A DNA stretch of 64,000 nucleotides from Amorphus orientalis (GCF_030814015.1 NZ_JAUSUL010000002.1:868001-932000), one strand, 5' to 3'. Numbered from the stretch's first letter, positions 18,170-27,485 are shown. Numbers and translations: made by a program. The notes: a model not told the origin generated them from the letters alone.

Positions 18170-19378
18170 ATGGTCAGTGATGCAGAACCGGTCGACCATC
18201 AGATCGCCGTCGTTGGAGCCGGTCCTGCCGGGCTGACGGCTGCGCTTCTTCTCCGGTCTCAGGGGTTCGACGTCACGCTGGTCGGTCCACGACCAGCGGG
18301 CGATCCGCGGACCACGGCCCTCCTGACCGGGTCGGTGAACGTGCTGGCCGCGGCCGGAGCCTGGAGCCGGGCAGAAGATCATGCCGCACCGATGCGCACT
18401 ATGCGGATCGTCGATGCCACGGACCGGCTGGTCCGGTCTCCGGAGGCCGCCTTCCAGGCAGGCGAGATCGGGCTCGAGGCGTTCGGATTCAACATCGAGA
18501 ACGACGCGCTGAATCGGGCCCTGATCGAGACCGCCGAAGCGGCGGACCTGCCGTGGATCGAGGCCCCGGTCGAAAGCGCCGAAACGGCCGGCGGTCGCAT
18601 CGTGATGTCCGCCGGCGGCAAACGGGTCTCCGCCCTCCTCGCTGTCGCTGCCGACGGTGCGCGCTCCTTCATGCGGGAGGCCGTGGGGATCGGGACCCGT
18701 TCCTGGACCTATCCCCAGCAGGCGCTGGTCACGATCTTCGGACACACTCTGTCCCACAACGACACCTCGACCGAGTTCCATACACGGTCGGGTCCGTTCA
18801 CCGTCGTGCCGTTGCAGGGTCGGCGCTCGAGCCTTGTCTGGGTCGTGCATCCGGACGAAGCCCCGTGGCTGGAGCGGATGACGGACGGCGAGCTGGCCCG
18901 CGAGATCGAGATCCGGACACACCGCCTGCTGGGCCGGGTCACGGTGGAAGCGACGCGCGGACTCCTGCCGCTGTCGGGGATGGTGGCGCGCAAGCTGGCC
19001 GACGAGCGAGTCGCGCTCGTAGGTGAAGCCGCACACCGGTTTCCGCCGATCGGCGCCCAGGGCCTCAATCTCGGATTCCGCGACATCGCCGGTCTTGCAG
19101 AGGTTCTGGTTCAGGCCCGCGATCGCGGCGCGGATCCCGGCAGCGATGCGACGCTGTCGGCTTATGCCCGCCGCCGGCGCGCCGATGTGGAAAGCCGAAC
19201 GCTTGCGGTCGATCTTCTCAACCGCTCGCTCCTCAGCGACTTCGTCCCGGTTTCAGCGGCCCGCGGCATCGGATTGTTCGCCGCCACGGCCATCGGCCCG
19301 CTCCGGCGCTTCGTGATGCGGGAAGGGCTGGCGCCGGCGATCGGGGCGCCGCGGCTCGTCCGGGGGCTTCCGCTCTAG
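18170..19378 (+). CDS. UbiH/UbiF/COQ6-family FAD-dependent hydroxylase
   Basis: 402 residues of the ubiquinone-biosynthesis flavin monooxygenase family. It has the FAD-binding GAGPAGLTAALLL near residue 16, the DG motif region AVAADGARSFMREAVG, and the second FAD motif GEAAHRFPPIGAQGLNLGFRD. The last is the usual signature of UbiH-type enzymes. It probably hydroxylates the benzoquinone ring of a ubiquinone precursor at the membrane. Alphaproteobacteria use varied sets (UbiL, UbiM, UbiH, UbiF), and the position it acts on cannot be told here. ATG 18170 has GGAG 7 bases upstream. Confidence 0.88.
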   Translation: MVSDAEPVDHQIAVVGAGPAGLTAALLLRSQGFDVTLVGPRPAGDPRTTALLTGSVNVLAAAGAWSRAEDHAAPMRTMRIVDATDRLVRSPEAAFQAGEIGLEAFGFNIENDALNRALIETAEAADLPWIEAPVESAETAGGRIVMSAGGKRVSALLAVAADGARSFMREAVGIGTRSWTYPQQALVTIFGHTLSHNDTSTEFHTRSGPFTVVPLQGRRSSLVWVVHPDEAPWLERMTDGELAREIEIRTHRLLGRVTVEATRGLLPLSGMVARKLADERVALVGEAAHRFPPIGAQGLNLGFRDIAGLAEVLVQARDRGADPGSDATLSAYARRRRADVESRTLAVDLLNRSLLSDFVPVSAARGIGLFAATAIGPLRRFVMREGLAPAIGAPRLVRGLPL

Positions 19379-19400
19379 CCGCACAGATCTGGCCGGTCGG

Positions 19401-20360
19401 TCAGAAGATGTGGAACGGCAGGAGGTCGTGGGTGACGAGGTAGAGAAGCGCCGTGACGGTCGCGACCGACACCACCGTCCCGATCAGGACAGCAGCCGAC
19501 GCGCGTTCGACATAGACCTGATACTGGCTCGCCAGCACGAAGGCGTTGGTCGCAGGCGGAAGCCCGGCCATCAGCACGGCTGTCGCCATCCACAGCGGAT
19601 CGATGTCCCCGACCCATCCCAGAACGAGGAAAATGACGAGCGGATGCACCACGAGCTTGATTGCCAGCAGGGCCGGAAGTTCGGGCGGAACCCGGTGCAG
19701 CGGCCGGCTGGAAACCGTTACTCCGATCGCGAACAGCGCGCAGGGTGCTGCGGCTCCGCGCAGCATCGTCAGAAGGCGGTCCAGGGCGTCGGGAGGCTGG
19801 AATTCGAAGGCCGCCGCAGCAATTCCAGCGAGCGTGGCCAGGATGAAAGGGTGCGTGAAGATCCGCTTCACGATCATGGCCGCGGTCCGCAGCGCGCTCT
19901 GTCCTTCCTTGGCCGCCACGGCCATCAGGATGGGAACGATAATGAACAGCAGCGCGCTGTCGAAGCAGAAGATCAGCGCGGTCGGCACGGTAGCGGCCGG
20001 ACCGAGAGCGGCAAGGGTCAGGCCCGGTCCGAGATAGCCGACGTTCGAGTAGGAGCCGATGATCCCCTGGATGGTGGCAACCGGAACATCGCCGCGTGAT
20101 CGCGCAATGCCGACCGCGAATGCGAGCACGAACATGACGAACGTGACCAGCGTCGTGGACGCGATGAAGCTCCAGCTCCCGATCTGTTCGATCGGCGTCT
20201 CCGACAGGAGCTGGAAAAACAGCGCCGGCAGAGCGAGATAGATGACGAAGAAATTGAGCCAGGCGAGACCGTCTGCGGGGAGCTTGCTGATCTTTCCGGC
20301 GCCGTAGCCGAGAAAGATCAGCCCGAAGAACGGAAAGGCCAGGGAAAGAACGTCTTGCAT
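19401..20360 (-). CDS. AEC-family transporter (auxin efflux carrier fold)
   Basis: 319 residues from ATG 20360 (MQDVLSLAFPFFGLIFLGY), with about ten hydrophobic helices in two halves. The sequence reads as a typical bacterial auxin-efflux-carrier protein: LNFFVIYLALPALFFQLL in the first half, GYLGPGLTLAALG in the middle and MAGLPPATNAFVLASQY near the end. Such carriers export or exchange organic anions such as malate or malonate. The substrate is unknown. The gene converges on the hydroxylase with 22 bp between stops. Confidence 0.88.
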   Translation of the reverse strand: MQDVLSLAFPFFGLIFLGYGAGKISKLPADGLAWLNFFVIYLALPALFFQLLSETPIEQIGSWSFIASTTLVTFVMFVLAFAVGIARSRGDVPVATIQGIIGSYSNVGYLGPGLTLAALGPAATVPTALIFCFDSALLFIIVPILMAVAAKEGQSALRTAAMIVKRIFTHPFILATLAGIAAAAFEFQPPDALDRLLTMLRGAAAPCALFAIGVTVSSRPLHRVPPELPALLAIKLVVHPLVIFLVLGWVGDIDPLWMATAVLMAGLPPATNAFVLASQYQVYVERASAAVLIGTVVSVATVTALLYLVTHDLLPFHIF

Positions 20361-20617
20361 GAACGACCCGCGCCGGACGATGCGACCCTGTCGATACGCG
20401 TCGCGCGGGCGCGTCGGTCGCATCCGGTGATTCTCACGGCGAACCTAGAGCCTTTTCGGACGTGTTGAAAATGTCTGCATGACAGGCGAAGGCTGACCGG
20501 GACCGGCCGCGACAGGGCTCGTTCGATGTGAGAAAGCTCCCTGCGTCGGACCGAAGCCTGCATCTATGCCGTCGTCGAAGCCGCAGCGGTCCAATTTCCA
20601 ACCCGGACGGGGTCCAG
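20361..20617. other. Divergent promoter region between the AEC carrier and lipid A acyltransferase
   Basis: 257 bp with no gene of its own. The stretch around 20440-20500 is the least GC-rich and probably holds promoters in both directions. No clear operator was seen. Confidence 0.35.
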
Positions 20618-21532
20618 GTGTCGCAGTCGAAATTCTATCCCGGCCATCTCGGCGTCGCACGCATGTGGCTGGAATATATCGGGCTCAGGGTGGTGGTCGC
20701 CCCGCTCCGTCTCCTGCCGATAGATCGCGCGTCCGCCGTGAGCGGCCGGCTGTGGCGCTGGATCGCCCCGTTCACCCACCGGCATCGGCGGGTGCAGGAG
20801 CATCTCGGCTACGCCTTTCCCGAACTGAGTGCGGAAGAACGCGAGCGGATCGCGCGCGGTAGCTGGGAAAATCTCGGCCGCGTCTTCGCAGAGGGCCAGC
20901 ATCTCGGCCAGCTCGTTTCCGACGCCGACCGGTTCGAACTGCCGGCGGGTCTGGACCGGTACCGGCGCATCGCCCGCAACGGATGCGTGTTCGTGTCGCT
21001 GCATCTGGGCAACTGGGAAGTCGCCGCCCTGCCCGCCCTCGGCAAGGACATCGATATCGCCGGCACCTATCAGCCGATCCAGAACCCGCTGGTCGAGCGC
21101 TACCTCAAGGCGATGCGCGCGCCGCTCTATGGTGGCGGGCTGCACGCCAAGGGCCCTGCCACGGCCCGGCGGCTGACGATCCTCGCCAGATCCGGCGGCG
21201 CGGTGGGTTTCCTTGCGGATCTGCGCGAGCGACGGGGCGTGCGCGTGGTCTTCTTCGACCGTCCGGCCTACGCCAATCCCTTTCCCGCCGCCCTGGCCCG
21301 CCGTCACGGTCTGCCCATCGTCGCGGGCTGCATGGTGCGAACCGGCGGCGTTCACTTCCGCCTCGAGCTCAAGGTCGTCGAGGTTCCGCAAAGCGACGAC
21401 CGGGACAGGGATGCTGCGGAGGCGACCCAGGCGATCCACGAGGTGTTCGAGCACTGGATCCGGATCACGCCGGAGCAGTGGATGTGGGCCCACCGGAAGT
21501 GGGCGCTCAGGGCCGGCGACGAGCCGAGTTAG
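20618..21532 (+). CDS. Lipid A biosynthesis lauroyl/secondary acyltransferase (LpxL/HtrB family)
   Basis: 304 residues if GTG 20618 is the start. The protein has one N-terminal hydrophobic stretch ([17 protein letters not shown]), then the acyltransferase domain. The catalytic H-x4-E is in SLHLGNWEV (H129, E134), followed by [17 protein letters not shown] and [20 protein letters not shown], which are family hallmarks. It should add a secondary acyl chain to lipid A on the inner face of the inner membrane. An ATG at 20663 is an alternative start, and the frame is open from 20528. Confidence 0.9.
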   Translation: MSQSKFYPGHLGVARMWLEYIGLRVVVAPLRLLPIDRASAVSGRLWRWIAPFTHRHRRVQEHLGYAFPELSAEERERIARGSWENLGRVFAEGQHLGQLVSDADRFELPAGLDRYRRIARNGCVFVSLHLGNWEVAALPALGKDIDIAGTYQPIQNPLVERYLKAMRAPLYGGGLHAKGPATARRLTILARSGGAVGFLADLRERRGVRVVFFDRPAYANPFPAALARRHGLPIVAGCMVRTGGVHFRLELKVVEVPQSDDRDRDAAEATQAIHEVFEHWIRITPEQWMWAHRKWALRAGDEPS

Positions 21533-21674
21533 CGGCCTGCTCCACAGGCCTTTGTGCTCGCTGGGCAGAGGGGCTTGTGTCGCATTGCAGCATCGGCATG
21601 ATCTGCAGGCGTAACGTGTCGGCCAGCGGCGCTGTGACCTGTGCGTTCAGATGCCGCGCCCCTACCGTTTCCAT

Positions 21675-21681
21675 GAGGAGG
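21675..21681 (+). promoter_or_regulatory. Shine-Dalgarno sequence that decides the lyase start
   Basis: GAGGAGG lies 6 bases before GTG 21688. It overlaps an in-frame ATG at 21673, so the GTG is favoured as the true start. Confidence 0.6.
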
Positions 21682-21687
21682 TTCACC

Positions 21688-22731
21688 GTGAAATCCCCGC
21701 GCAGCTTTTTCGAGCCCCTCGCCGTGGGCGCTCCCGAGCCCTATCGCACGCTTCCCGTCCGCCTCGAGCGGATGATCCATTTCGTGCCGCCCCACAACGA
21801 GAAGGTCCGGGCCAAGATCCCGGACCTCGCGGGCACGGTCGACGTGATCCTCGGAAATCTGGAAGACGCCATCCCCGCCGACCAGAAGGAGGCGGCTCGG
21901 CGCGGTTTCATCGAAATGGCCAAGGCGACCGACTTCGGTGACACGGGGCTTTGGACCCGGATCAACAGCCTCGACAGTCCCTGGGTTCTGGACGACGTGC
22001 TGGAGATCGTTCCCGCCGTTGGCGACAAGCTCGACGTGATCATGGTGCCCAAGGTCAACGGCCCCTGGGATATCCACTATTTCGACCGGCTCCTGGCGCA
22101 GCTCGAAGCCCGGCACGGCATCGGCAAGCCGATCCTGCTCCACGCCATCCTCGAAACCGCACAGGGGGTCGAGAACATTTCGGCGATCGCGCAGGCAAGC
22201 CCGCGCATGCACGGGATGAGCCTTGGGCCGGCCGACCTCGCTGCGTCCCGTGGCATGAAGACGACGCGTGTCGGCGGCGGGCATCCGCTCTACCGCGTGT
22301 TCGCCGATCCTTCCGACACCCAGGAGGCACGCCCTTCCTATCAGCAGGATCTCTGGCACTACACCATCGCCCGGATGGTCGACGCGTGCGTGGCAGCCGG
22401 CATCAAGGCGTTCTACGGACCGTTCGGCGATTTTCAGGATCCGGTCGCCTGCGAGGCGCAGTTCCAGAACGCGTTCCTGATGGGCTGCGATGGCGCGTGG
22501 TCGCTGCATCCCTCCCAGATCGATATCGCCAAGCGCGTGTTCAGCCCGGATCCCGACGAGGTCGCATTTGCCAAGAAAATCATCGACGCGATGCCCGATG
22601 GCAGCGGCGCGGTGATGATCGACGGCAAGATGCAGGACGACGCGACCTGGAAACAGGCGAAGGTCATCGTCGATCTGGCAAAGGCCGTTGCTTCGAAAGA
22701 TCCCGACCAGGCCGCTGTCTACGGGCTTTAG
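21688..22731 (+). CDS. HpcH/HpaI-family CoA-ester lyase, malyl-CoA/beta-methylmalyl-CoA lyase-like
   Basis: 347 residues with the TIM-barrel citrate-lyase-beta fold. It shows [15 protein letters not shown] (acidic residues that bind Mg), [15 protein letters not shown] (metal-binding Glu) and [16 protein letters not shown] (metal-binding Asp), then [14 protein letters not shown]. These match L-malyl-CoA/beta-methylmalyl-CoA lyases, which split malyl-CoA into glyoxylate and acetyl-CoA. It is some 30 residues longer than the Rhodobacter enzyme, so the substrate may differ. It is flanked by unrelated genes, and no other ethylmalonyl-CoA or serine-cycle gene is nearby. Confidence 0.87.
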   Translation: MKSPRSFFEPLAVGAPEPYRTLPVRLERMIHFVPPHNEKVRAKIPDLAGTVDVILGNLEDAIPADQKEAARRGFIEMAKATDFGDTGLWTRINSLDSPWVLDDVLEIVPAVGDKLDVIMVPKVNGPWDIHYFDRLLAQLEARHGIGKPILLHAILETAQGVENISAIAQASPRMHGMSLGPADLAASRGMKTTRVGGGHPLYRVFADPSDTQEARPSYQQDLWHYTIARMVDACVAAGIKAFYGPFGDFQDPVACEAQFQNAFLMGCDGAWSLHPSQIDIAKRVFSPDPDEVAFAKKIIDAMPDGSGAVMIDGKMQDDATWKQAKVIVDLAKAVASKDPDQAAVYGL

Positions 22732-22755
22732 AAACCGGGACGCAATTCTATATAG
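22726..22755 (+). promoter_or_regulatory. Possible heat-shock (RpoH-type) promoter of hspQ
   Basis: CTTTAGAAA at 22726-22734 and CTATATAG at 22748-22755 are separated by 13 bases, about 50 bp before the hspQ start. This resembles the CTTGAA / CYTATNT pattern of alphaproteobacterial sigma-32 promoters. The match is partial, and the -35 part overlaps the end of the upstream lyase gene. Confidence 0.35.
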
Positions 22756-22806
22756 TTGCGGCAGAAAGACCGGTCGGATAGGAGGAGCGCCTCACAGGGC
22801 CCCGAT

Positions 22807-23142
22807 ATGAGTACAGAAGTCAGAACTGCGAAATTCCAGATTGGCCAAGTCGTCCGGCATCGGTTCCATCCGTTCCGCGGCGTGATCTTCGACGTCGATC
22901 CCACCTTCGACAATACGGAAGAATGGTGGCTGTCGATTCCCGAGGAGGTTCGCCCCTCGAAGGATCAGCCCTACTACCATCTCTTCGCGGAGAACGCGGA
23001 GACGGAGTATGTGGCCTACGTTTCCGAGCAGAATCTCGTGCCGGACGAGAGCGACGAGCCGATCCGTCACCCGCAGGTCGCCGAGGTGTTCGGCAATCGC
23101 CACGACGGCGTCTACGAGACCCGCGAAGCGCGGCGCCACTGA
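22807..23142 (+). CDS. hspQ: Heat shock protein HspQ
   Basis: 111 residues from ATG 22807 with the YccV-like domain: KFQIGQVVRHRFHPFRGVIFDVDP, then WWLSIP and QPYYHLFAE, and YVAYVSEQNL. HspQ in E. coli binds hemimethylated DNA and is a Lon protease specificity factor. The length fits the family. The 3' end, including the stop codon, lies in the first copy of a 16-bp tandem duplication. Confidence 0.95.
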   Translation: MSTEVRTAKFQIGQVVRHRFHPFRGVIFDVDPTFDNTEEWWLSIPEEVRPSKDQPYYHLFAENAETEYVAYVSEQNLVPDESDEPIRHPQVAEVFGNRHDGVYETREARRH

Positions 23143-23163
23143 CCGCACGGCGCCACTGACCGC
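23131..23163 (+). repeat. 16-bp tandem duplication across the hspQ stop codon
   Basis: CGGCGCCACTGACCGC occurs at 23131-23146 and again at 23148-23163, with one base between. The first copy contains the last codons and TGA of hspQ; the second is non-coding. It looks like a small slippage duplication. Confidence 0.8.
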
Positions 23164-23248
23164 GCGGGTCGCTCCCGCTGACTCGTCAACCCTTCGTCAG
23201 GGCGAGATCGGGCGACGGCCGAGCGGACACGATACCGAGCCTTGACCA

Positions 23249-23261
23249 GGCCCCTGGGGCC
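23249..23261. promoter_or_regulatory. GC palindrome before the MerR gene, candidate self-operator
   Basis: GGCCCCTGGGGCC is a perfect palindrome with a central T, 44 bp before the MerR start, and a third GGCCCC half-site follows at once (23262-23267). It starts two bases after TTGACC (23242-23247), which could be a -35 box. MerR proteins bind dyads between -35 and -10, so this fits autoregulation. No good -10 was found. Confidence 0.4.
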
Positions 23262-23305
23262 GGCCCCACTGTCGCCATTCCCATAAGACTGGAGGGGAAT
23301 GGACC

Positions 23306-24325
23306 ATGATTCGGACAGATCGGGTTTTGACGCCGTCGGAGGCGGCCAAGACCCTGGGTGTTTCGACCAAGGCGCTGCGGCTCTACGAAGCGCGTGGCCT
23401 GGTGACGCCCTCCCGAACGGCGGCCGGATGGCGGGCCTACGGACCGGAGGCTCTCCGACGCGCGGCGGAAATCGTCGAGCTGCGCGGCCTGGGTCTCCGC
23501 CTCGCGGACATCGCCCGACTGATCGACGCCGACCCGGCCACAAGACACGATCTCCTGTCCGCCCATCTCCGACGCCTCCAGCACCAGCGCGAAGACCTGC
23601 TTCTGTCGATCGGGCAGCTGCGGCACCATCTCGCGGCGCGGGCTGATGAGACCCGTTTGGATCCGGATCCCTGTTCAGGGCCGGCGGCGATCGCCTTCGA
23701 CCTGCCCTGGCCATGGAATGGCGAACGATTCACGCTTCCGGTTCTTGGCGCCCTCACCTTCGTCGTGGGCCCGCTCGGGAGCGGCAAGACCCGACTGGCG
23801 CGGCTGATCTCCGAGCATCTGCCAGAGACCCGGTTCCTCCCGATGGAGCGGGTCAATGAAGAGCCTGCCGATCTCAGGGCTCGGCTCGCTGCCGTCCCGG
23901 CACTCCGATCCCGTGTGGCCGACAGTCTCGCTGCGCTGATCGCGGACGGGGCCGTGGCGAGCCACGCCATGGTCGCCCTCGTCGCCGGTCTGGAAGCGGA
24001 TCCGGCGGCGACCGTCGTCATCGACACGGCCGAGCATCGTCTGGATGCGGCGAGCCAGAAGGCCCTCGCGCGGTTTCTGAGGGTCAGGATCTCTTCGGGG
24101 CGCCGGTTCGTGCTGCTGACCCGGTCGACCGCTCTTCTCGATCTGGATACGCTCGCGCCCGAAGCCACGATCCTGTTCTGCCCGGCGAACCACGACACGC
24201 CGATCGTCGTCCGCCCCTATCCCGAAGCAGCCGGTTACGAAGCCCTCAAGAGCTGCCTTGCCGCGCCCGAAGTCCGGGCCCGCACCGAAGGCGTCGTCGC
24301 CCGCAGGGCGTCCGCGCCGGCGTGA
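23306..24325 (+). CDS. MerR-type regulator fused to a degenerate ABC-like ATPase domain
   Basis: 339 residues, preceded by a strong GGAGGGG. Residues 7-75 form a MerR helix-turn-helix (LTPSEAAKTLGVSTKALRLYEARG, then GWRAYG), followed by a coiled dimerisation helix to about 112. Residues 130-335 form a P-loop domain: Walker A GPLGSGKT (155-162) and Walker B TVVID (D240) followed by TAEHRLD, in the place of the ABC sequence DEPxxxLD. The catalytic Glu after Walker B is Thr241, and the LSGGQ signature is replaced by about VASHA. Usual MerR effector domains are absent. The MerR part is clear; the ABC likeness is an inference from motif spacing. Confidence 0.8.
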   Translation: MIRTDRVLTPSEAAKTLGVSTKALRLYEARGLVTPSRTAAGWRAYGPEALRRAAEIVELRGLGLRLADIARLIDADPATRHDLLSAHLRRLQHQREDLLLSIGQLRHHLAARADETRLDPDPCSGPAAIAFDLPWPWNGERFTLPVLGALTFVVGPLGSGKTRLARLISEHLPETRFLPMERVNEEPADLRARLAAVPALRSRVADSLAALIADGAVASHAMVALVAGLEADPAATVVIDTAEHRLDAASQKALARFLRVRISSGRRFVLLTRSTALLDLDTLAPEATILFCPANHDTPIVVRPYPEAAGYEALKSCLAAPEVRARTEGVVARRASAPA

Positions 24326-24337
24326 GCCGCGCCTGCC

Positions 24338-25642
24338 TCAGCCGCGCCCCACATCGACATAGGTAAAGCCGTGTCGCTCGACCTCGGCGCGCCGATAGAC
24401 GTTGCGAAGGTCGACGAACACCGGGACCCGCACCAGCTCCTTGATCCGCGGCAGGTCGAGGGCGCGGTAGGCCTCCCACTCGGTGACGAGGACCACGGCG
24501 TCGGCGTCTTCCACGCAGGCATAGGCGGTGTCCGCATACTCGATATCGGGCATCACCCTGCGCGCCTGCTCCATGCCCTGGGGATCGTGTCCGCGTACCG
24601 TGGCGCCAGCCGCGCGCAGGGCGTTCGCTATCGCGATCGACGGGCTTTCCCGCATGTCGTCCGTGTTCGGCTTGAAGGTCAGGCCGAGGAGCGCGACCGT
24701 CTTGCCGGCGACCGACCCGCCGCAGGCCCGCAGCACCTTCTGGGCCATGGCCGCCTTTCGGGCCTCGTTCACGGTCACGACCGCTTCCACGATCCGGCTC
24801 GGCGTTTCGAACTCGCGCGCGGTTTCGACCAGGGCCCGCGTGTCCTTGGGAAAGCAGGAGCCACCGAAGCCGGGCCCGGCATGGAGAAACTTGGTGCCGA
24901 TGCGATTGTCGAGGCCGATGCCGCGGGCGACTTCCTGGACGTTGGCGCCGGCCTTCTCGCAGAGATCCGCCATCTCGTTGATGAAGGTGATCTTCGTGGC
25001 CAGAAACGCGTTGGAGGCGTACTTGATCAGCTCGGCGGTTCGGCGGCCGGTGTAAATGACCGGCGCCTGGTTGACGAAGAGCGGCCGGTAGACCTCGCCC
25101 ATGATCTCCTGGGCGCGTTCGTCCTCCACGCCGATGACGATCCGGTCCGGCCGCTTGAAATCCTCGATGGCCGCGCCTTCGCGCAGGAACTCCGGATTCG
25201 ACACCACCGACACGTCCACGCCGGGCACCTCGTCGCGCATGATCCGTTCGACCGCGTCTCCGGTGCCGACCGGCACGGTCGATTTGGTCACCACCACCGT
25301 GTAGCCGGAAATGTTGCGGGCGACCTCGGCTGCGGCCGCATACACGTAGGACAGATCGGCCCGCCCGTCTCCGCGCCTCGACGGTGTACCCACGGCGATG
25401 AACACCACGTCCGCTTTGGCGACGGCCTCCGGCAATTCGGTCGTGAAGAACAGACGCTCCTCGTCCCGGTTGCGCACCACATGGTCCTCGAGGCCCGGCT
25501 CGAAGATCGGGATTTCGCCGCGGTTGAGACGGTCGACCTTGTCCGGGTCCGTGTCGACGCAGGTGACCACGTGTCCGAAGTCGGCGAAGCATGCGCCCGA
25601 GACGAGGCCGACATAGCCCGCGCCGATCATTGCGATGTGCAT
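24338..25642 (-). CDS. ugd: UDP-glucose 6-dehydrogenase
   Basis: 434 residues. The NAD-binding domain opens with MIGAGYVGLVSGACFADFG; the central region has STVPVGTGDAV and SNPEFLREGAAI; the catalytic Cys263 is in GFGGSCFPKDT; the C-terminal domain has GLTFKPNTDDMRESPS. It oxidises UDP-glucose to UDP-glucuronate for polysaccharide and lipid modification. It converges on the MerR-ATPase gene with 12 bp between stops. No glycan cluster surrounds it. Confidence 0.96.
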   Translation of the reverse strand: MHIAMIGAGYVGLVSGACFADFGHVVTCVDTDPDKVDRLNRGEIPIFEPGLEDHVVRNRDEERLFFTTELPEAVAKADVVFIAVGTPSRRGDGRADLSYVYAAAAEVARNISGYTVVVTKSTVPVGTGDAVERIMRDEVPGVDVSVVSNPEFLREGAAIEDFKRPDRIVIGVEDERAQEIMGEVYRPLFVNQAPVIYTGRRTAELIKYASNAFLATKITFINEMADLCEKAGANVQEVARGIGLDNRIGTKFLHAGPGFGGSCFPKDTRALVETAREFETPSRIVEAVVTVNEARKAAMAQKVLRACGGSVAGKTVALLGLTFKPNTDDMRESPSIAIANALRAAGATVRGHDPQGMEQARRVMPDIEYADTAYACVEDADAVVLVTEWEAYRALDLPRIKELVRVPVFVDLRNVYRRAEVERHGFTYVDVGRG

Positions 25643-25763
25643 GGCAGGAGTCCGTGGCGGTTCGGAACAGGAACTGGCCCGGGCACTACGCCCCGGCCGA
25701 TGCCTACTTGCCCGCCCGGGGCCTCAAGCGCAAGACGCCAATCCTGCGCATCTGCAATGCCCT

Positions 25764-25792
25764 CCGGCCGCAGCACTTGCCTGCGCGGCCGG
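25764..25792 (-). terminator. Hairpin just after the first GST gene
   Basis: CCGGCCGC (25764-25771) pairs perfectly with GCGGCCGG (25785-25792) around a 13-base loop, 3 bases beyond the GST stop. There is no T run, so it may act with Rho or protect the mRNA end. Confidence 0.35.
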
Positions 25793-25795
25793 CAA

Positions 25796-26458
25796 TCAAG
25801 CCGGCTCGACTTCCTCTGCCTCGATCACCCAGGGTTCCATCGCGGCATCGTCGGTCCAGCGCTTCAGTTCCGGCATCGCAAGGACGGCGTCCATGTAGGC
25901 CCGGCTCGCCTCGGTGACGGTCCAACCGTAACGGTCGAGACGGGTCACCACCGGGGCGAACATGGCGTCGGCCGCCGAGAAGTCACCGAACAGGAAGGGG
26001 CCGGCGCCGGCGAAGCGCGCGCGACAATCCGACCAGAGCTGCTCGATCCGGCGAACCTCGTCGACTGCCGCCGCTCCGCCCCAGTCCTTGAACGGGAATC
26101 GCTTCCTGAGGTTCATCGGGCAGTATTCCCGGATCGCGGGAAAGCCGGAATGCATTTCCGCCGAGACCGAGCGCGCGATGGCACGGGCAAAGCTGTTGGA
26201 CGGCCAGATGCCGGCATCCGGATAGCGTTCGGCCAGATACTCGACGATCGACAGGGTGTCCCAGATCGCGACGTCGCCGTCGATCAGGCACGGGACGCGG
26301 CCGGACGGCGAATGCCGCAGGATGCGTTCCTTGGTGTCCGCCTGGTCGAGGGGGATCAGGATCTCGTCGAAATCGATCCCGAAGCGGGTCATCACCAGCC
26401 AGGCCCTGAGCGACCAGCTCGAATAGGTCTTGTTGCCGATAACCAGGATCAAGCTCAT
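25796..26458 (-). CDS. Glutathione S-transferase family protein (copy 1)
   Basis: 220 residues from ATG 26458, with GAGAGG upstream. The thioredoxin-like N-terminal domain begins LILVIGNKTYSSWSLRAWL, with the serine pair taking the place of the catalytic Ser/Cys, and has GRVPCLIDGDVAIWDTLSIVEYLAE for glutathione contacts. The C-terminal helical domain has FLFGDFSAADAMFAPVVTR. It is a paralogue of the GST immediately upstream (145 bp away, same strand), with the same SSWSLR and FGD..ADAM motifs. The substrate is unknown. Confidence 0.92.
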   Translation of the reverse strand: MSLILVIGNKTYSSWSLRAWLVMTRFGIDFDEILIPLDQADTKERILRHSPSGRVPCLIDGDVAIWDTLSIVEYLAERYPDAGIWPSNSFARAIARSVSAEMHSGFPAIREYCPMNLRKRFPFKDWGGAAAVDEVRRIEQLWSDCRARFAGAGPFLFGDFSAADAMFAPVVTRLDRYGWTVTEASRAYMDAVLAMPELKRWTDDAAMEPWVIEAEEVEPA

Positions 26459-26603
26459 GACGCGTCCTCTCCACCTTCTGCGCACGCAGCCATTGTCGGC
26501 ACGTCGCCCGACGCCGTCCAATGGAGGTTCTTGATGGATCGAAGAAGGAATCGCGATGGGTCTGGACAAAACGTCGGGGCTGCGGTGCCGACGTGGCGCC
26601 TTG

Positions 26604-27257
26604 TCAGAATTCGACTTCGAGCTCGATGATCTCGTCGGGCTCGGCCAGTGCCCCTTCGGTCCATTCCTGCATCAGCGGCCACTCGAAGATCGTCTCGCAA
26701 TAGGCCTGCTGCTCCGGTGCGAGATCGACGGCGTAGGTCCGGAACCGGGTGCAGACCGGCGCATACATGGCGTCGGCCATGGTCAGATCACCGAACAGGT
26801 AAGGGCCGCCATAGGTCTTGAGGCATTCCGACCAGATCGTCTTGATCCGCTCCACATCCGGCCGCGCGCCCGAGAATATCTTGAAGCGGTCGTGCCGGGC
26901 CTTGAGGTTCATCGGCAAGGCGGAGCGCAGATTGTAGAAACCGGAATGGATCTCCCCGGAAATCGCACGGCAATGGGCGCGGACCCCCTGATCCTTCGGA
27001 AGCAGGCCCGCTTCCGGAGCGATTTCCGCAAGGTATTCGGCGATCGCCAGCGTGTCCCACACCGTCACGCCGCCGTGAGTGAGCCGCGGCACGAGCACCG
27101 ACGGCGACAGAAGCAGGAGTTCCTGGCGCGTGTCCGGATCGTCGATGTCGACGCGTTCTTCGGTGAAATCCAGTCCGGCCATCCGGCACAGAAGCCAGCC
27201 CCGGAGGGACCAGGACGAATAGTTCTTCGAAGAAATCGTCAGCTTCGCACCAGTCAT
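26604..27257 (-). CDS. Glutathione S-transferase family protein (copy 2)
   Basis: 217 residues. It starts AKLTISSKNYSSWSLRGWLL, has SVLVPRLTHGGVTVWDTLAIAEYLAE, and in the helical domain PYLFGDLTMADAMYAPVCTR. It shares these motifs with the next gene, so the two arose by tandem duplication followed by wide divergence. No substrate can be named. It is divergent from the PHA depolymerase gene. Confidence 0.92.
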   Translation of the reverse strand: MTGAKLTISSKNYSSWSLRGWLLCRMAGLDFTEERVDIDDPDTRQELLLLSPSVLVPRLTHGGVTVWDTLAIAEYLAEIAPEAGLLPKDQGVRAHCRAISGEIHSGFYNLRSALPMNLKARHDRFKIFSGARPDVERIKTIWSECLKTYGGPYLFGDLTMADAMYAPVCTRFRTYAVDLAPEQQAYCETIFEWPLMQEWTEGALAEPDEIIELEVEF

Positions 27258-27485
27258 CGCATCTATCGTTCCTGACTTGAGCCCGGATGTTGTCCGCTCT
27301 GCATGGGTTCGTCGCCGGCTTTCCGGATGGATCGTAGCCGGGACCGTTCCGCTTTGCGAGATGCAGGAATTGGACCGGTTCCCGCCGCGCGATGTCCATC
27401 TAGGGCCGCTGACGGAGCCGAAGCGGTGGACGCCGGCACATAATCCGCTCGCAACGCGGCAAAAATCACACTAGCCTTTCCGCAA

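Noticed and set aside
17996-19036. N-terminal extension of the DUF2182 gene to 655 residues
   Set aside because: The extra part is antisense to the UbiH-type gene; the ATG at 17995 has a ribosome-binding site and gives the usual length.
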